DNA of 64,000 nt, from positions 800,927 through 864,926 of the forward strand of contig NC_020167.2 of assembly GCF_000224145.3 (NCBI RefSeq). The letters are read 5' to 3'. Below are positions 35,001 to 48,000 of this stretch, piece by piece. Each line of letters starts with the position of its first letter. The first letter of the stretch is position 1. A model generated the notes under the pieces. It was not told the origin of the DNA. It made no database searches and was given only the letters and a program-made list of their open reading frames with translations. A program made the translations under genes and the position numbers. This DNA is from Ciona intestinalis (lineage: Eukaryota; Chordata; Ascidiacea; Phlebobranchia; Cionidae).

Positions 35001-38000
35001 ATCTTGACTTATGTTATGTAGGTTGGACAAACTTTGCGTCGATTGACAGCTGGAACTGGGAAGAAACTTTCTCTTGAACTTGGTGGGAAATCTCCTGTCA
35101 TTGTGATGGACACTGCTGATATAGATAGTGCTGTTGAAGGAATAGTTGATGCTATTTATTTCAATCAAGGCCAGGTAGTGCATGAGTTACATGTCATATT
35201 AAGGCACAGATTACATTTAACCATCTTTTTTATAAATGTTCTTATCAAGCTTATGTTATATCTATACATTGCGATATAATTAGATCATGTCTGCAGTTGT
35301 TTATAAAATATCATTCACTTTAAATAGTCCGTAGATTATTTTTATAGATTTTATATATATTTTGTAGATTTTTTGTCCACTTCTGTTATGTATTAACTTG
35401 TTACTTATATATCTATTAAATACAGCTATCTTTACCTATTCTAGGTTTGCAGTGCCGGGTCGCGACTGTTGGTTCAAGAAAATATATTTGATGATGTGAT
35501 TCAAAGAGTGAAAGAGAGATTGAAACATTTTCGAATCGGCCATTCACTTGATAAGGTGGCAACTTTACAAAGATTAGTTTCTTCATGTTTCATAGAAAAA
35601 TCTGTCATGTTAAATAATGAAATACAATATTTTATCGCTGTTTATTAGTAAAGTAAATATTGAAAAATCCTGTTATTGGAAATCTCAATAACGAACTTTG
35701 ATTTTTATTTACTTGTAGTTTATTAATTTGATCATAATGTTTCCTGTATCAGGCGATAGACATGGGTGCTATTGTAAGCCAAGCTCAATATAACACCATA
35801 AAAGAATATGTGGATGATGCAAGAGCTACAGGAGCAGATGTATTTCAACCAGATATTCCACTTCCTGCCAAAGGCCTCTTCTACCCACCAACATTGATAA
35901 CAAATGTTCAAACTGTTTCAAGGGTTGTGAGAGAAGAGGTAAATTGTTCATTGCTATATTTCTCAACTTTTTCTACATGGGTTTGGATATGGGAAATAAT
36001 TTTACAATTTCAAAGGCCTGCAAACGAATTGCAATATCATGTTTCATTATTCTGTTGCTCACCATGTAAACTGCTTGTTTGGTGTAAAAAATCAAATTAT
36101 TCTGTATTGCAAACAATATAATATATTGCATAATATGCTAATTTTTTTTATTTTTGGATAATAATATATTCAGATATTTGGTCCTGTGTTAGTTGCCCTG
36201 CCATTTCGAACAGCTAAAGAAGCTGGTAACCTTGGTAACAACACGAACTATGGATTGGCTGCAAGTGTGTGGTCGGAAAACCTTCCTACAGGTTTGTAAG
36301 TGTGTTATTAAATAATAAATATATAAATGTAACTTACTTTATCCTCGTTTGATCAAAAAACGACAGTTGTTAAACTTGTGTCAGCTTAGGAGTTACCAAG
36401 TATATCACTTTGTCCTTGATTGATTTTTAGTGGGAATTTCTTATTTGTGGCCAATAATTTGGACAACCCATTACAACGTATGTAATGTAGCAGCGGAGGG
36501 CGTTAAATCCATTACCTCTGGGTAATCAATGGTGTATGCTGTAAATTTGGGTTTCTTAATAATACTAGTGTTTAGAACCTGTTTGTGGTCTGCACATGCA
36601 AAAAGGATAGTCACTGCTTGTAAAATATGGTTCAGATTGATTGATGAACCCAATATAAACAAGTACTGAATTAATTTTTGTGGTTTTATATTTAACAAAA
36701 GTTCTATCTTTCAGCATTGGAGTTGGCCATCACACTAAAAGCTGGCACAGTGTGGGTGAATTGTCACAACTTATTTGACGCTGCTGCTGGGTTTGGTGGC
36801 TACAGGGAAAGTGGGTTTGGTAGAGATGGTGGCAAGGAGGGATTGTATGAATATGTCATGCCTAAATGGGAACGAACAATAAGACAAAATGTTGATGTAA
36901 GCCTTAGTTTCATACATTACATGTTTATAAGAAAATGATATAATTTGATTTAACCAATTTTTTTAAAACATGTATGTGTCTGTATCAGTAAGTTAACAGC
37001 TGGTTAAATTCAATTTAAATAAGAGGCTAACGATTTAGGAGAAATATGTACATATCCTTTGTTATACAATTGGTTGGATTTTTGTCTGTTAGGTTTTTAC
37101 AGCACCAGATCCTTACCGTATTTCTTTAAAAAAGGTCAGATTCATCTGCTTAATTGTTATGTTTTTTTATAAATGCCCTCTTAACCTAAACATTGGTCCA
37201 ACCAAAAAATTATTTTTAGCTAAATTTACTAAATTAAACAATGTGTAACTAACGAATTCACATTTTAAATCTTTCCCGATAGATTGATATCAAAACATTT
37301 GGTGCTTCGTTTGGAAGTGGGACTTCCCCAACACCAGGACAAGGTGGGCCATCAAAATCTCAATTGTGTCCAAATGGAAAACAACAACCATTGTAAGTTT
37401 GATATTCAGTCACATGTGCGTTGAAGTTCGTCAGGAAACTTGGCATAACAGCCTTTTAGAACTTTTATATTTCTATATTTTACTATTTTAGTAAGTTATT
37501 GTTATTTGGTGAAGATTGATAGTTTGTGTGACTGTGGCAAACATCATGTGAGATGGAACAAACCTCAATGTTGGTTTATATTCAGTGGTTTACTTTTTAT
37601 TATTAGTAGGTAATTCATGAATACTTTGTGTTTATGTGCTAATGTGCTTATTAAACATTTCTACAGAGTTGACCACACATACAAAGTATATTATGGTGGT
37701 GCACAGAAGAGGCCTGATGGTTGCTATTCACGACCAATATATGCAGCACATGACAAACAAACCATTGTAGCTTACGTTGGTGACAGCAATCGTAAAGATG
37801 TGAGGAATGCTGTGGAAGCTGCTCACAAGGCGGCCCCTGGGTGGGGTAAGAGAGCCGCACACAACAGGTAGGTTATTTAATCTATAAATGTTGCAGATTT
37901 ACCTCACATGGCGGGAACTACCATACATTTTGGATGTATTGTATTTTATGTCGAAAATTATTTTTCTTTAGCTTGTCTATTATGATTTGCACTGCATAAA

Positions 38001-40710
38001 TTACAAATTATGGTAAAGTAGTAATAAGTGGCAAAAAATGTACAAGCTCTATTCGCTTATTTCTTATCAGAAGCACTCATCCCTAGAGAAAAATCAATTT
38101 GCAAAGGAGCAAATTTTTAAATACGAAAATAGTGAAGATATAAATTAGTTCCCCAACAATGTTAAGCTTCTCTCCCATCTAAATTTAAATGTATGATAAT
38201 GTTTATTCTCAGGGCGCAGATTGTTTACTATATGGCTGAAAATCTTGAATTGCGAAGGCAGGAAATAGCAGAGCGTATTTCATTGCTAACAGGTGATATA
38301 CTTCATTCAAACATACAGTTTACTGTAATATAACCCAAAAACATAAAATCATAAAACTGAAGTTTTTTTTTTGATTTATTTTTTCCCAGGTAAAACTTTA
38401 GAGAATTCATTCAAAGAAGTTGATTTATCAATTCAGAGGTTGTTTTATTGGGGAGCTTACGCTGATAAATATGGTGGGAATGTACAAGTAAGTGTAAATG
38501 TCTGTTGTAGTGGTTCAGTATTTGGGAGATTTAACTGGAAGATATCAGGTGTGATGCCTGATGTCACCACTATTGTTGGCATGTGTATTCTATGGGCAAA
38601 TCTCTGGTGTCGTGGCCCAGTTGGTTACAGTTGCTCCAACTCAATGATTGCTAATAGGTTGTCTAAATCAGCCGCACATAAAAAATCCAAAAAAAATCTC
38701 CCACAAAGTACCACAGGAGGATAAAGTAAGTTAAATTTATTCGAATCAATTAATGGTGATTGCTTTAAACCAGATAATAGATTGCCCAAAACACATGTTT
38801 TAATGTGTTGCTTTAACCATCAACACAGAAATAATAACGCCTGTACCATCATTAATTTCTTATGCGCACAACACTTAAACCATTCTAATTGCAGGAGACA
38901 ACATTGTATGGTTGTACCGTGTGTATTCGTGAACCGGTGGGTGTTGTGGGTATTGCTTGCCCTGATGAATTCCCTTTGTTAGGATTTGTTTCTCTCTTTG
39001 CTCCCGCTATTGTTCGTGCTAATTGTGTTGTGATTATCCCAAGTGATAAATATCCAATACCTGCGCTCGATTTTTACCAGGTCAGTCCTGTTTTTATTGT
39101 ATGATAAACTAACTCAATGAATACTGGATCAATATAACCTTTGTGTTCAAATGTGCCGACCCACTCCATCCCTCTTTATTGATCAGGGTTTATCCTTATT
39201 ATAACAAATGCCTCACATCCTTTGAAAAAGTTGAATCAGAATATATAGTAGGGTGGGGAAAAACAGGACAGATTTAGCACATAATATCTAAACATCCTGA
39301 TTGTGTTTTAAAAAATTAACAATGTTCTATGGAAGTCGTGAGGATACGGTTTTAAAATTCTTTGAATGTTCTTTGGTTACTGCTAAATTTAACGAGTAAA
39401 TAGAATGAAAAGGTGTTCCATCTTCCCCATCCTACTATATTTGTAAGTTTTTTCAATAATTGTTCCAATTTTAATATGAGGATGATTTACTCTGACAAGT
39501 TATGATAGTGGTTCTTTGTTAGCTCTTAAACACCGATCAATACATTTGCGAAGCATTTTATGTTACCATTATCTATTCAACGTTATCTATTCAACTAGAA
39601 TCATTTGTTCTAAAAAATCTTTGTTCAGTTAAAATAAATTGTCCATTTCTATTTGCTATGACTAGTTTTTTACTTGGCAGATCAGTGTTGGTATTTATAA
39701 TGTTTAAAAGCCAAGCTTTTCAATTCAATGATAAGTTTGGTTTGGTTACAGATTTTTAATAATAAAGTTCCAACAATTTTATATTGATGACTGATGTATT
39801 GGATACTGTGAGGTTGTTTTGGTCCGCCTGATTTGGTTTCTGGAATATTCTGTCAACTTTTAATGGAAATTTTTTAATTGTCAGGCAGTCACATTTTAAA
39901 AGTAAAATCACTCTAAAACTATGGGCAGTGTTATTATATAAAACATTCTTTTATATAAATGTAAAATAAATTTTGCTGTCACAATATTCTGTAATTCTTT
40001 TTAGGTATTTGATACTTCTGATTTACCAGCAGGAGTGGTTAACGTACTCAGTGGAAATAAGGATCATATCAGCAAGTATCTGACTGAACATCAAAATGTT
40101 GATGCTATGTGGTATTTTGGTTCAGCCGAGGTAATTTAATAAAAACTTTTTTTTATGATTTTATCAAGTTCGAAATATAAATAAGCTTAATTAAAATGCG
40201 ACAACATACTAAACTGGCATCGTTTAAAATTATATTTTTATAAGATTCTAAATTATTCAAACAATATAATTAGCAGAAATCATTACAAAACCAGGGTAAA
40301 ATCGAGTGGATGCATTTTTTAATATTATGCAGATATTTTTTATTAAGCCAAACCTAAATATGAAACCAGGGTTTTTAAAATTGTATGATTTTTTTGATAT
40401 CTTTATTTATATATTATTCTATGAAGACTATGATGATATTTGAGCTGTTTGCTTGGTGCACGTGTGTCTATTACAATGGAAGGACTTTTATGATATTTAC
40501 AGATAAATAATTGTTCACACTTCTGCTTCATTCCAGGGTTCAAAATTTGTTGAGTTTACGTCTGCTGAGAATGTTAAGCGGACATGGGTCAACTATGGTA
40601 AGGAGAGAGATTGGATGGATCAGGATCAAGGTCAAGGAGAAGAATTTCTTTATCATGCAACTCAATGTAAAAATATCTGGATGCCAATGGGAACAACATT
40701 TTCGAACTAA
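32079..40710 (+). CDS. ALDH16A1: Aldehyde dehydrogenase family 16 member A1, complete
   Basis: Two-domain aldehyde dehydrogenase-superfamily protein, 841 residues (human 802). Twenty exons, all phases consistent: 32079-32165, 32227-32355, 32656-32744, 32964-33154, 33437-33492, 34040-34151, 34488-34582, 35022-35174, 35445-35555, 35753-35938, 36174-36291, 36715-36896, 37093-37134, 37283-37392, 37667-37867, 38213-38292, 38390-38487, 38895-39080, 40005-40130, 40537-40710. Domain 1 is a full ALDH domain: PWNFPL with Asn175, LELGGK with Glu272, VCSAGSR with Cys306, and IFGPVL. Glu and Cys are 34 residues apart, as in E268/C302 of catalytic ALDHs. Domain 2 starts near the [11 protein letters not shown] exon and is short and degenerate: ACPDEFPL replaces the Asn motif and no catalytic Cys is seen. 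Mammalian ALDH16A1 lacks the Cys, so this copy may be enzymatically active (inference). An acceptor ends at 32054, 24 nt before the ATG, and may be a trans-splice site. Confidence 0.97.
33222..33345 (+). repeat. SINE, 3' end
   Basis: Tail portion inside ALDH16A1 intron 4. Confidence 0.75.
34648..34832 (+). repeat. SINE, 3' half
   Basis: Diverged tail half inside ALDH16A1 intron 7. Confidence 0.75.
36325..36479 (-). repeat. SINE, 3' half
   Basis: Reverse copy in ALDH16A1 intron 11. Confidence 0.8.
38594..38735 (+). repeat. SINE, shortened
   Basis: Core joined to the last bases of the tail (gaggataaagtaagtta), with much of the 3' half missing. In ALDH16A1 intron 17. Confidence 0.7.
39246..39441 (+). 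repeat. MITE copy
   Basis: Near full-length copy in the large ALDH16A1 intron before exon 19. Confidence 0.85.
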
Positions 40711-40732
40711 ATATTTCTTATGTTTTTTATTG

Positions 40733-40738
40733 AATAAA
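40733..40738 (+). terminator. Polyadenylation signal of ALDH16A1
   Basis: Canonical AATAAA 23 bases after the ALDH16A1 stop codon. Confidence 0.7.
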
Positions 40739-41510
40739 TATTGAAATACCCAATATTGAAATTTTAAACAATAATATTACTTTTTCAAAAGTTCCAATTG
40801 ATTATATGTTGTTTACCACTTTTATCCATGTAACTGCGGTGGATATGTTTCGGTTAAATTGTGGCTGCTGTAATGTTTTAAATTGTTGGTGCTTGGTTTT
40901 TAATTGATCAGTTTAGTTCACTGTCCGTTCCCTTAATCATGTTTTTCTTGGTAATTTGTGTGTGTGAATTTTTACAAAAGCTTAAAAAAACGAAATATAA
41001 ACTGTAAAAATTGCAAGCCTGTTGTATCCATTAAATAAATTATTGCGATTATTTATCCATATTTATATTGGACAGTAATTTTTTGCAGGAAATGTGTAAC
41101 AGTAGTACATATTTAATCAACTTTAATTCTGTGAAATTCCGTGCAATTAAAATGCATATAATAAAAAAATATTGCATTAAAGTAACTGATCACAAAAAAT
41201 GACAAATTCTTTGTAAATCTCAGATATCTATTCGTCAGTCGGTACAAATATTTGGACCGAGTTCACGTAACTTTTGATAAATTAAAATACGGTTATTACA
41301 CTAGATGCGCCAGACTAGATAACCGATTGTTAGCTATGACGTCATAGAAGAAATGTTCCTTTTAATTTTTCTTCCGATGTTTGATGTCTTTGTATTATTC
41401 GCGACCGGATGTGTGGAGTGTGAAACATTTAGTTAGAGAAAGTTTTTTGTTTTAATCTTAAAACTACCATTTTATTTATCTATAACAAGCAAAGAATCAC
41501 CGCGTCTTTA

Positions 41511-42064
41511 GTAAGTATTAGTCATGTATTAATCAAGTAGGTATAACTGTTCTTATATATATACTTTATTAAATGTTTTTTTTTACGATAATACGTATGC
41601 GGTTTATATACCATACAGTGAATGAATTGTCGTATTCTCTCGTGTTACAGTGTGGTACAGTTCAGACGCCCCATATATACCAGTACTGATAATGTTTGAT
41701 GAGTAATATTATAAGTTTCTTCTTAAAGGAAACCCTGTCTGACAGTGAAAGTTATATTATGTCCAGTTTCCGTTCTTCTTTGTAAATACTTTAATACCAC
41801 ATTCCGTTGGAATTAAAAACAAATGTAATTTGTTACTTTTACTATATTATAGGAACAGGAAGTGTATATTTTCTATGTTATTATTGTCTTTTTTGCCCTG
41901 AAAGCATTTTCTCTTAATAGCTAGATATTTAGTGTTTCAGAGTTAAAAAGTTAGCACAAATGTGATACTGTAAGGAATTTATTCAAGCTATCAACTGAAG
42001 ATTCAACTTGTTGAAACAAGTTACGCACATTCAACCTCATGTATGCTGTTGTACGAGCATATAG
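41511..42064 (+). other. Possible 5' UTR intron or outron of EXT1
   Basis: A strong donor (gtaagt) begins at 41511 and an AG acceptor ends at 42064, immediately before the EXT1 ATG. It may be a cis-spliced leader intron, or the AG may accept the Ciona spliced leader. No transcript evidence is available here. Confidence 0.35.
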
Positions 42065-45000
42065 ATGCAGGCAAATAAAAGATATGGTCTGCTACTATCA
42101 TCTTTGATTCTTATTACTGTTATCTACAATGGATACAAGTGGGCACATCAGTATGAAGCTGACCACTTTGCAAATGATGAATCAAAGTTGCTGCAGATGG
42201 AAAAACGAAGTTTGCCTTTCGATAAAAATGCAGACAGAACCAAACACACAGCACTGGAGATGGTGCCAAAGCAGGCCGTGCAGAATTTGCTCTCATATTC
42301 AGAACAAGACTACTATGAAAGTAATTCAGAAGAACTGGTGCCCAGTCCAACAGATCGACATGCCTCAAGAACTAGAATATACAAAAATCGAAAATGTCGA
42401 ATGGACACGTGCTTTGACCTTGAAAGGTGTAGAAGAACTGGTTTTAAAGTTTATGTTTATCCAGATGTTGGTGAAAAAACCTCAACAAATTTTCAAAATA
42501 TTCTTGCTTCCCTTCGTGCGTCACAATACTACACAAGTGATCCAGAGAAGGCTTGTCTATTTGTTCCCGCTTATGATACTTTAGACAGAGACCATCTGTC
42601 TGCGGACTATATTCATAACCTTGGTGCCAAAATATCTCGTTTAAAATACTGGAACAATGGAAAAAATCATATTATTTTTAACTTATATTCGGGCACTTGG
42701 CCTGAATACTTAGAAGATGTTGGTTTTAACCTTGGCGAGGCAATCCTGGCCAAAGCAAGTTTTGGTGACAACTATTATCGCCATGGTTTTGATATTTCGT
42801 TTCCTTTAATTGGAAAAACTCACCCTCATATGCAAGGAACCCAAGGATTTCTTAAAGCAAATTATTTTCCTCCAAGAAGAAAATATCTTCTCTCATTTAA
42901 AGGGAAACGGTATGATTCATTATTATTTAGAACACAAGTTTTCTAACCTTTTGTGCCTTTGTGCTTAAAGAAATCATTTATATATACATATAGATATACA
43001 TATTATATAACAACGGCACGTTGGTTAGGCCGCCTGCCTCAAACTTCGAGGTTATAGGGTCAAGGCTCGAGACCGCTACCATTTTGGACATATGTGTCCT
43101 TGAGCAAGACACTTAATAACAATATTTGACATAATGACAATATTTGCAGATACACATACGGGATTGGGTCAAGCACCCGTAATGCTTTGTATCATATCCA
43201 CAATGGTGATGACATCATCATATTAACAACATGCAAGCACGGAAAAAACTGGCAAAGTTTCAGCGACCAGAAATGTGAGACAGACAACGAGGAATATGAA
43301 AAGTAAGAGGAATATGTCATTTTGTTCAATAGTTTGTACTTTAACTTTAGCATTCTTACATAACACATATCCTGTAGTCACATATAGTTAAATTACAACA
43401 GGTATAGACCTATATTTATAATGGTTTTATGTATAATATATATACTTCATATATATATTAATTTAATTCATTTGTTTTAATGCATAGGCAACTTAAAAGG
43501 CACATGTACATTCATTATAGCTCATAAATTATAGATAAAGTCCCTTTTAGACTCTGAATCACAAATTGTCTGGGTGTATTTCTAAGCTTAAATAGTCTTT
43601 TCATTGTTATATTCCGTTGTACTCCACTATGGTATACAATTTCTTGCCAAAGTTTGTTGTAGCATCCAAATTTAAAAAAAACTACTTAACCATCACTTCA
43701 GAGTCAAACAACAATGGTTTGTTCTTAGTCAGCATTTATCAACCACAGTTTTCTGGTGGGCATGTTTAGAGTGGTTGTTTGGTGTAATGTGGGATGATTG
43801 TTAGTGGTTTTGAGACCAGTCGTCCTTTAAAGTTTAAATGTTTTGAGAGTTTAATACGGTAAATTCAATATGAGAAAGTGTTTGTTCAACAAATGCTATC
43901 AGTATCAGCTAGCCTCCACATATCCTAATGTTATTTATTCACTTTTTAACCATGTATTTATGTTATACATGTATAATATTAAAATATAAGAAATTGAGAA
44001 TTAAGTGGCACCTTCGGAAACTTTGTTAATATATTACATTCTAGTAAGAATACATTATTTTGGGTCATACTTTAACTGGAATAGTTTAATCCTTTATCGG
44101 CAAGAGGCGGCACACTTGTATTTCATTGTTTATTTTGCGATCAAAGTTTTGTGTACTGTACCATGTAACTACTTCCACCCATACTTGCCAAACAAACTTC
44201 TTGTATTAAGTAACTTAAAGATATAATGTTTAAATTGCTGTGTAATGTGAAACGAAGGGAAGTGTGGAACGAATAGTTTTCAATTGAATATCTCTGAACC
44301 GTAAAGAAGGCCTGTTGACAAATAACAGGAAACCTCTTATTTTAAACTGGGTTTACTTGCCCTATATTAATAATAATGGTTTTTATGCATGTATCGTTTG
44401 ACTTAACCAGGAAAATTGTAATATTTATATTTTATATATATTTTACCCATACATCAGGGTAATTAAAATGAATTAACTCTATCAGACTAAAATTGACAAA
44501 TATTGAAATAAGTGTATATTACAACTTACAATGCATCTTAGTCCTGTTTATTTTGTAAAGCTGCTTCAACAACTATATATGAAGAGAATCCGAATAATTT
44601 ATTTTTGTACGGAGGGAATGTTCACACATTTACTAACATGATAAATTATAAGCGCAGGGGTGGTCCCAATATATTGGAGCACAAATATAAGATATTGATA
44701 TTTATTCATTTTCATTAAATACCTTTAGCTAAGGCTAAGGTGTTCTAAAACAAATTACTCACCAATTTTGCACATTTACTTGCTTTAATGTCAATTCCCA
44801 ACACACAACCACAGATGGTCTAAGTCACCATGACCACTTTAACAACACTTTTACCACTGGCTGTGCAAATAACATTTATTGGCTGAAAGTTTACATTTTA
44901 TCTGTAAATTATGCGCCACAAAGAAATTAACTGACACACTGTCTGAGAAAATTCATTGAACTCATTGGTTCCAGTTATTTATGTGTTTGATTATTGGTTT

Positions 45001-48000
45001 GGTAACTTTTGGAAGGTTGCTATGTCAAGTTGTCAACTAACACATTTATTTTGTTTTCATATTGTTCGATTAACCTTTTGTGAAAATTTGAAATTTTTAT
45101 CATTGCACAAATTTTCATATTATTAAAAACTTAACTTGTTCTTTATGATAGATTATTTTTTAAATTAGTTTTGCCAAGTCATTTATGCTTGTACAATCAA
45201 GCGTTGGGATGTGGTAATACCCTGAGGCGCATGGAAGTTAGTAAAGGTCTTATTAGGTTGTTATTATATGGATTATAATCCTGCAGGACAAAGATTTACC
45301 AGTCATATTTTAAGCGATACATCGGCTACTACTTTAATACCATGCGACATGCGGCCATGCCATAAGGTTTTTTAACAAATAACAACCTATGTTAAGTTTA
45401 CTTCAAACTATTGATATATATTGGTATGTAATATAGTAGACTATGGTGGTCCTGCACATTCAAATAAAAATTTATCCAAGAAAAAAAGTTGTTTTCGATA
45501 TTTGGTAATTGTAGTTAGATTTGATACACTTTTGTGATATATTGTCAATAAACTAAACTTCCGTATTCAGGTATCAATATATCTGATGTAAATGTATACA
45601 TGAAGTGGTTATCTTCATATCTTGGTGTAATTTCCCAGGAGTGCTTAACACTCCCTATTGCAAGTAACAACACACACACACTTTGTAACTCCCATCTAAA
45701 GTTGATTTGTTATTTTATAAATTAATATATGTGTCTCATATCTTTTATATTGTCCTGTTCACTCCCAAGATTTCATAGAACAGTAGTGTTGGTGTATGTA
45801 AGGAGTAACATGTTATCTTCATTAAGTGCTTTGTGTTTCTAAATTGAAGGAGAATACTAACCTGTTATCTCATGTTCTCCCTTCACACAATAGCTTACTT
45901 GTGTTGCTTTGTTTGGCTGTCTTCACTCAATGGAATCCACAATGCAAATAGCAACACAAAACTGTTTGTTCATAATCGTGTTTCCCATCAGTGCTCCAAA
46001 TACTTTATTACTTGGTGAATAAAATTAAAATACATTATGACTAAACAATTTCTCTCAGTTGTTATTATATCATAGTTTTCTATTGTACAAATATAGTTTG
46101 TATAGTATGGATATTGTTTTGCAAGTCTTTGTTTTTGAAAATCAAGTTTATATAGCCCATGCACAAATTAAAATAGTGGTTGTGCTTATATTTAATTGCA
46201 CTTGTTAAATACAGAAGTGCAGTTTATTTCCACTGATATGTAATATGTATACACTATGACTTATCATACCTAAGTCATTATTCTGTGTGTTTAACCTTAC
46301 AAGATGTGCCTGGCAAGTTGTTAACCATGACCATACATTGGTAGACAAATACATTAGACACAAAGTGAGCCATACATAAGCTGACGCTATCAACATTGGA
46401 CAGAGTGGATAAGCCACTTTGATTGATCATTATGTCAAACAAAAATGTCCTTCAGCTGCCCTAAATACTTCCCTTAGGACTTAAAGCGTCCCATCTTATC
46501 ATTTACCTTCTTTATCAAAAGCCTTAAATACAAAATAATCCTTTGTCATGTCAAATACCAATAATGGAATTTGTATCATAAATTTCAAAAAATGTGTATA
46601 GACATTAGACATCACATACATAAGCCTTAAATGCATAGCTATGGAAGGGAAAGTTTAACTAACAGCAGATTTTATGTTTTTAAGTTTTGTTTGTACGTAT
46701 AAAGAATTCGGTTTAATTGAAATGTGATTCATAAGGGTACTTTCCATGTATAATGGCTATGCTACAAATATTTAAACATACATTTATTTGGGGAAACAAA
46801 ACTGTTTTAGAATCTAAATAATAATATGCCAAAAAAATAATACTAACATAAAAAAGTACTAAAAATAAAATAAAATAACTACATTCATTTTTGTCCAGAT
46901 TGTCAAGTGTTTATCCAATAAGTTCTATTTTCTCCTTGGTTTTAAGTTAAGTTAAACATTACTTTGGTCTCTATGGACAAGTTGTCTTTAATGAAATCTG
47001 CTTATTTAATAGAAATGAACTATCATTCTAATGAAATATGATTCATTCTCTTTTCAGATGGGACTACCAGTCATTGCTCCACAATTCAACTTTCTGTATG
47101 GTGCCAAGAGGACGAAGATTAGGTTCGTTTCGCTTCCTTGAATCTTTGCAAGCAGCTTGTATACCTGTTGTACTCGCTAATGGGTGGAAACTTCCCTTTG
47201 ATGAGGTCATTGATTGGTCAAAAGCGAGTTTAGCTTGGGAGGAGCGATTGCTCTTACAGGTATTCAACACTGCTTGGATTAAAACTTGAATTCTTTGAAC
47301 ACGATTGTTTCAATTTAATAAAAAAATCATTTTTTAAATGACATTACAATCACCAAATTATTGTTTAATTTAAGTACAGCATAGAAACATCTTTTTTAAA
47401 CAATATATATTCACGTGTCGTTTCAAATATCATTTTTTCTTTAATAACAAGAATGTAAACAGTAAATTTACAAATCTATTAATATTATATTTTCGTATGC
47501 AGTTTATAAATGGAATATGTTTTAATTTATTAAAAGGCTCAAATCACCATATAAAGTATGAAAGTATCAATACCTTAAGCTGGAATATGATTTACCATAT
47601 ATGGTTATGTCCGGCCATACCATTCATTCAATTTTGATGTAACAACTCAACCCCAGGTACCTGGTATATTACGGGAAGTTCAAGACAACCGCATCATGTT
47701 ACTACGTCAGCAAAGTCAATTCCTATGGGACAAATACTTTTCCTCAATGGACGTCATAATTCGAAGCACACTAGAGGTATTTTGTCCTCATTACGAATAG
47801 TCGAATTTTAAATATTGCATTACAAATACAAGTCAGCTTATCTGAATCTCGAAACAAGTCAATTATTAATTTAAGATTTATATCCTTGGTGCAGTACACA
47901 CATTAACACCATGGCTACTTATCTTAATATACTGGATGTAATTTTTTTCTCATACAAAAGGATCTTTTTTTCTACCAACAGCACTTGTTAAACCTTGGGC

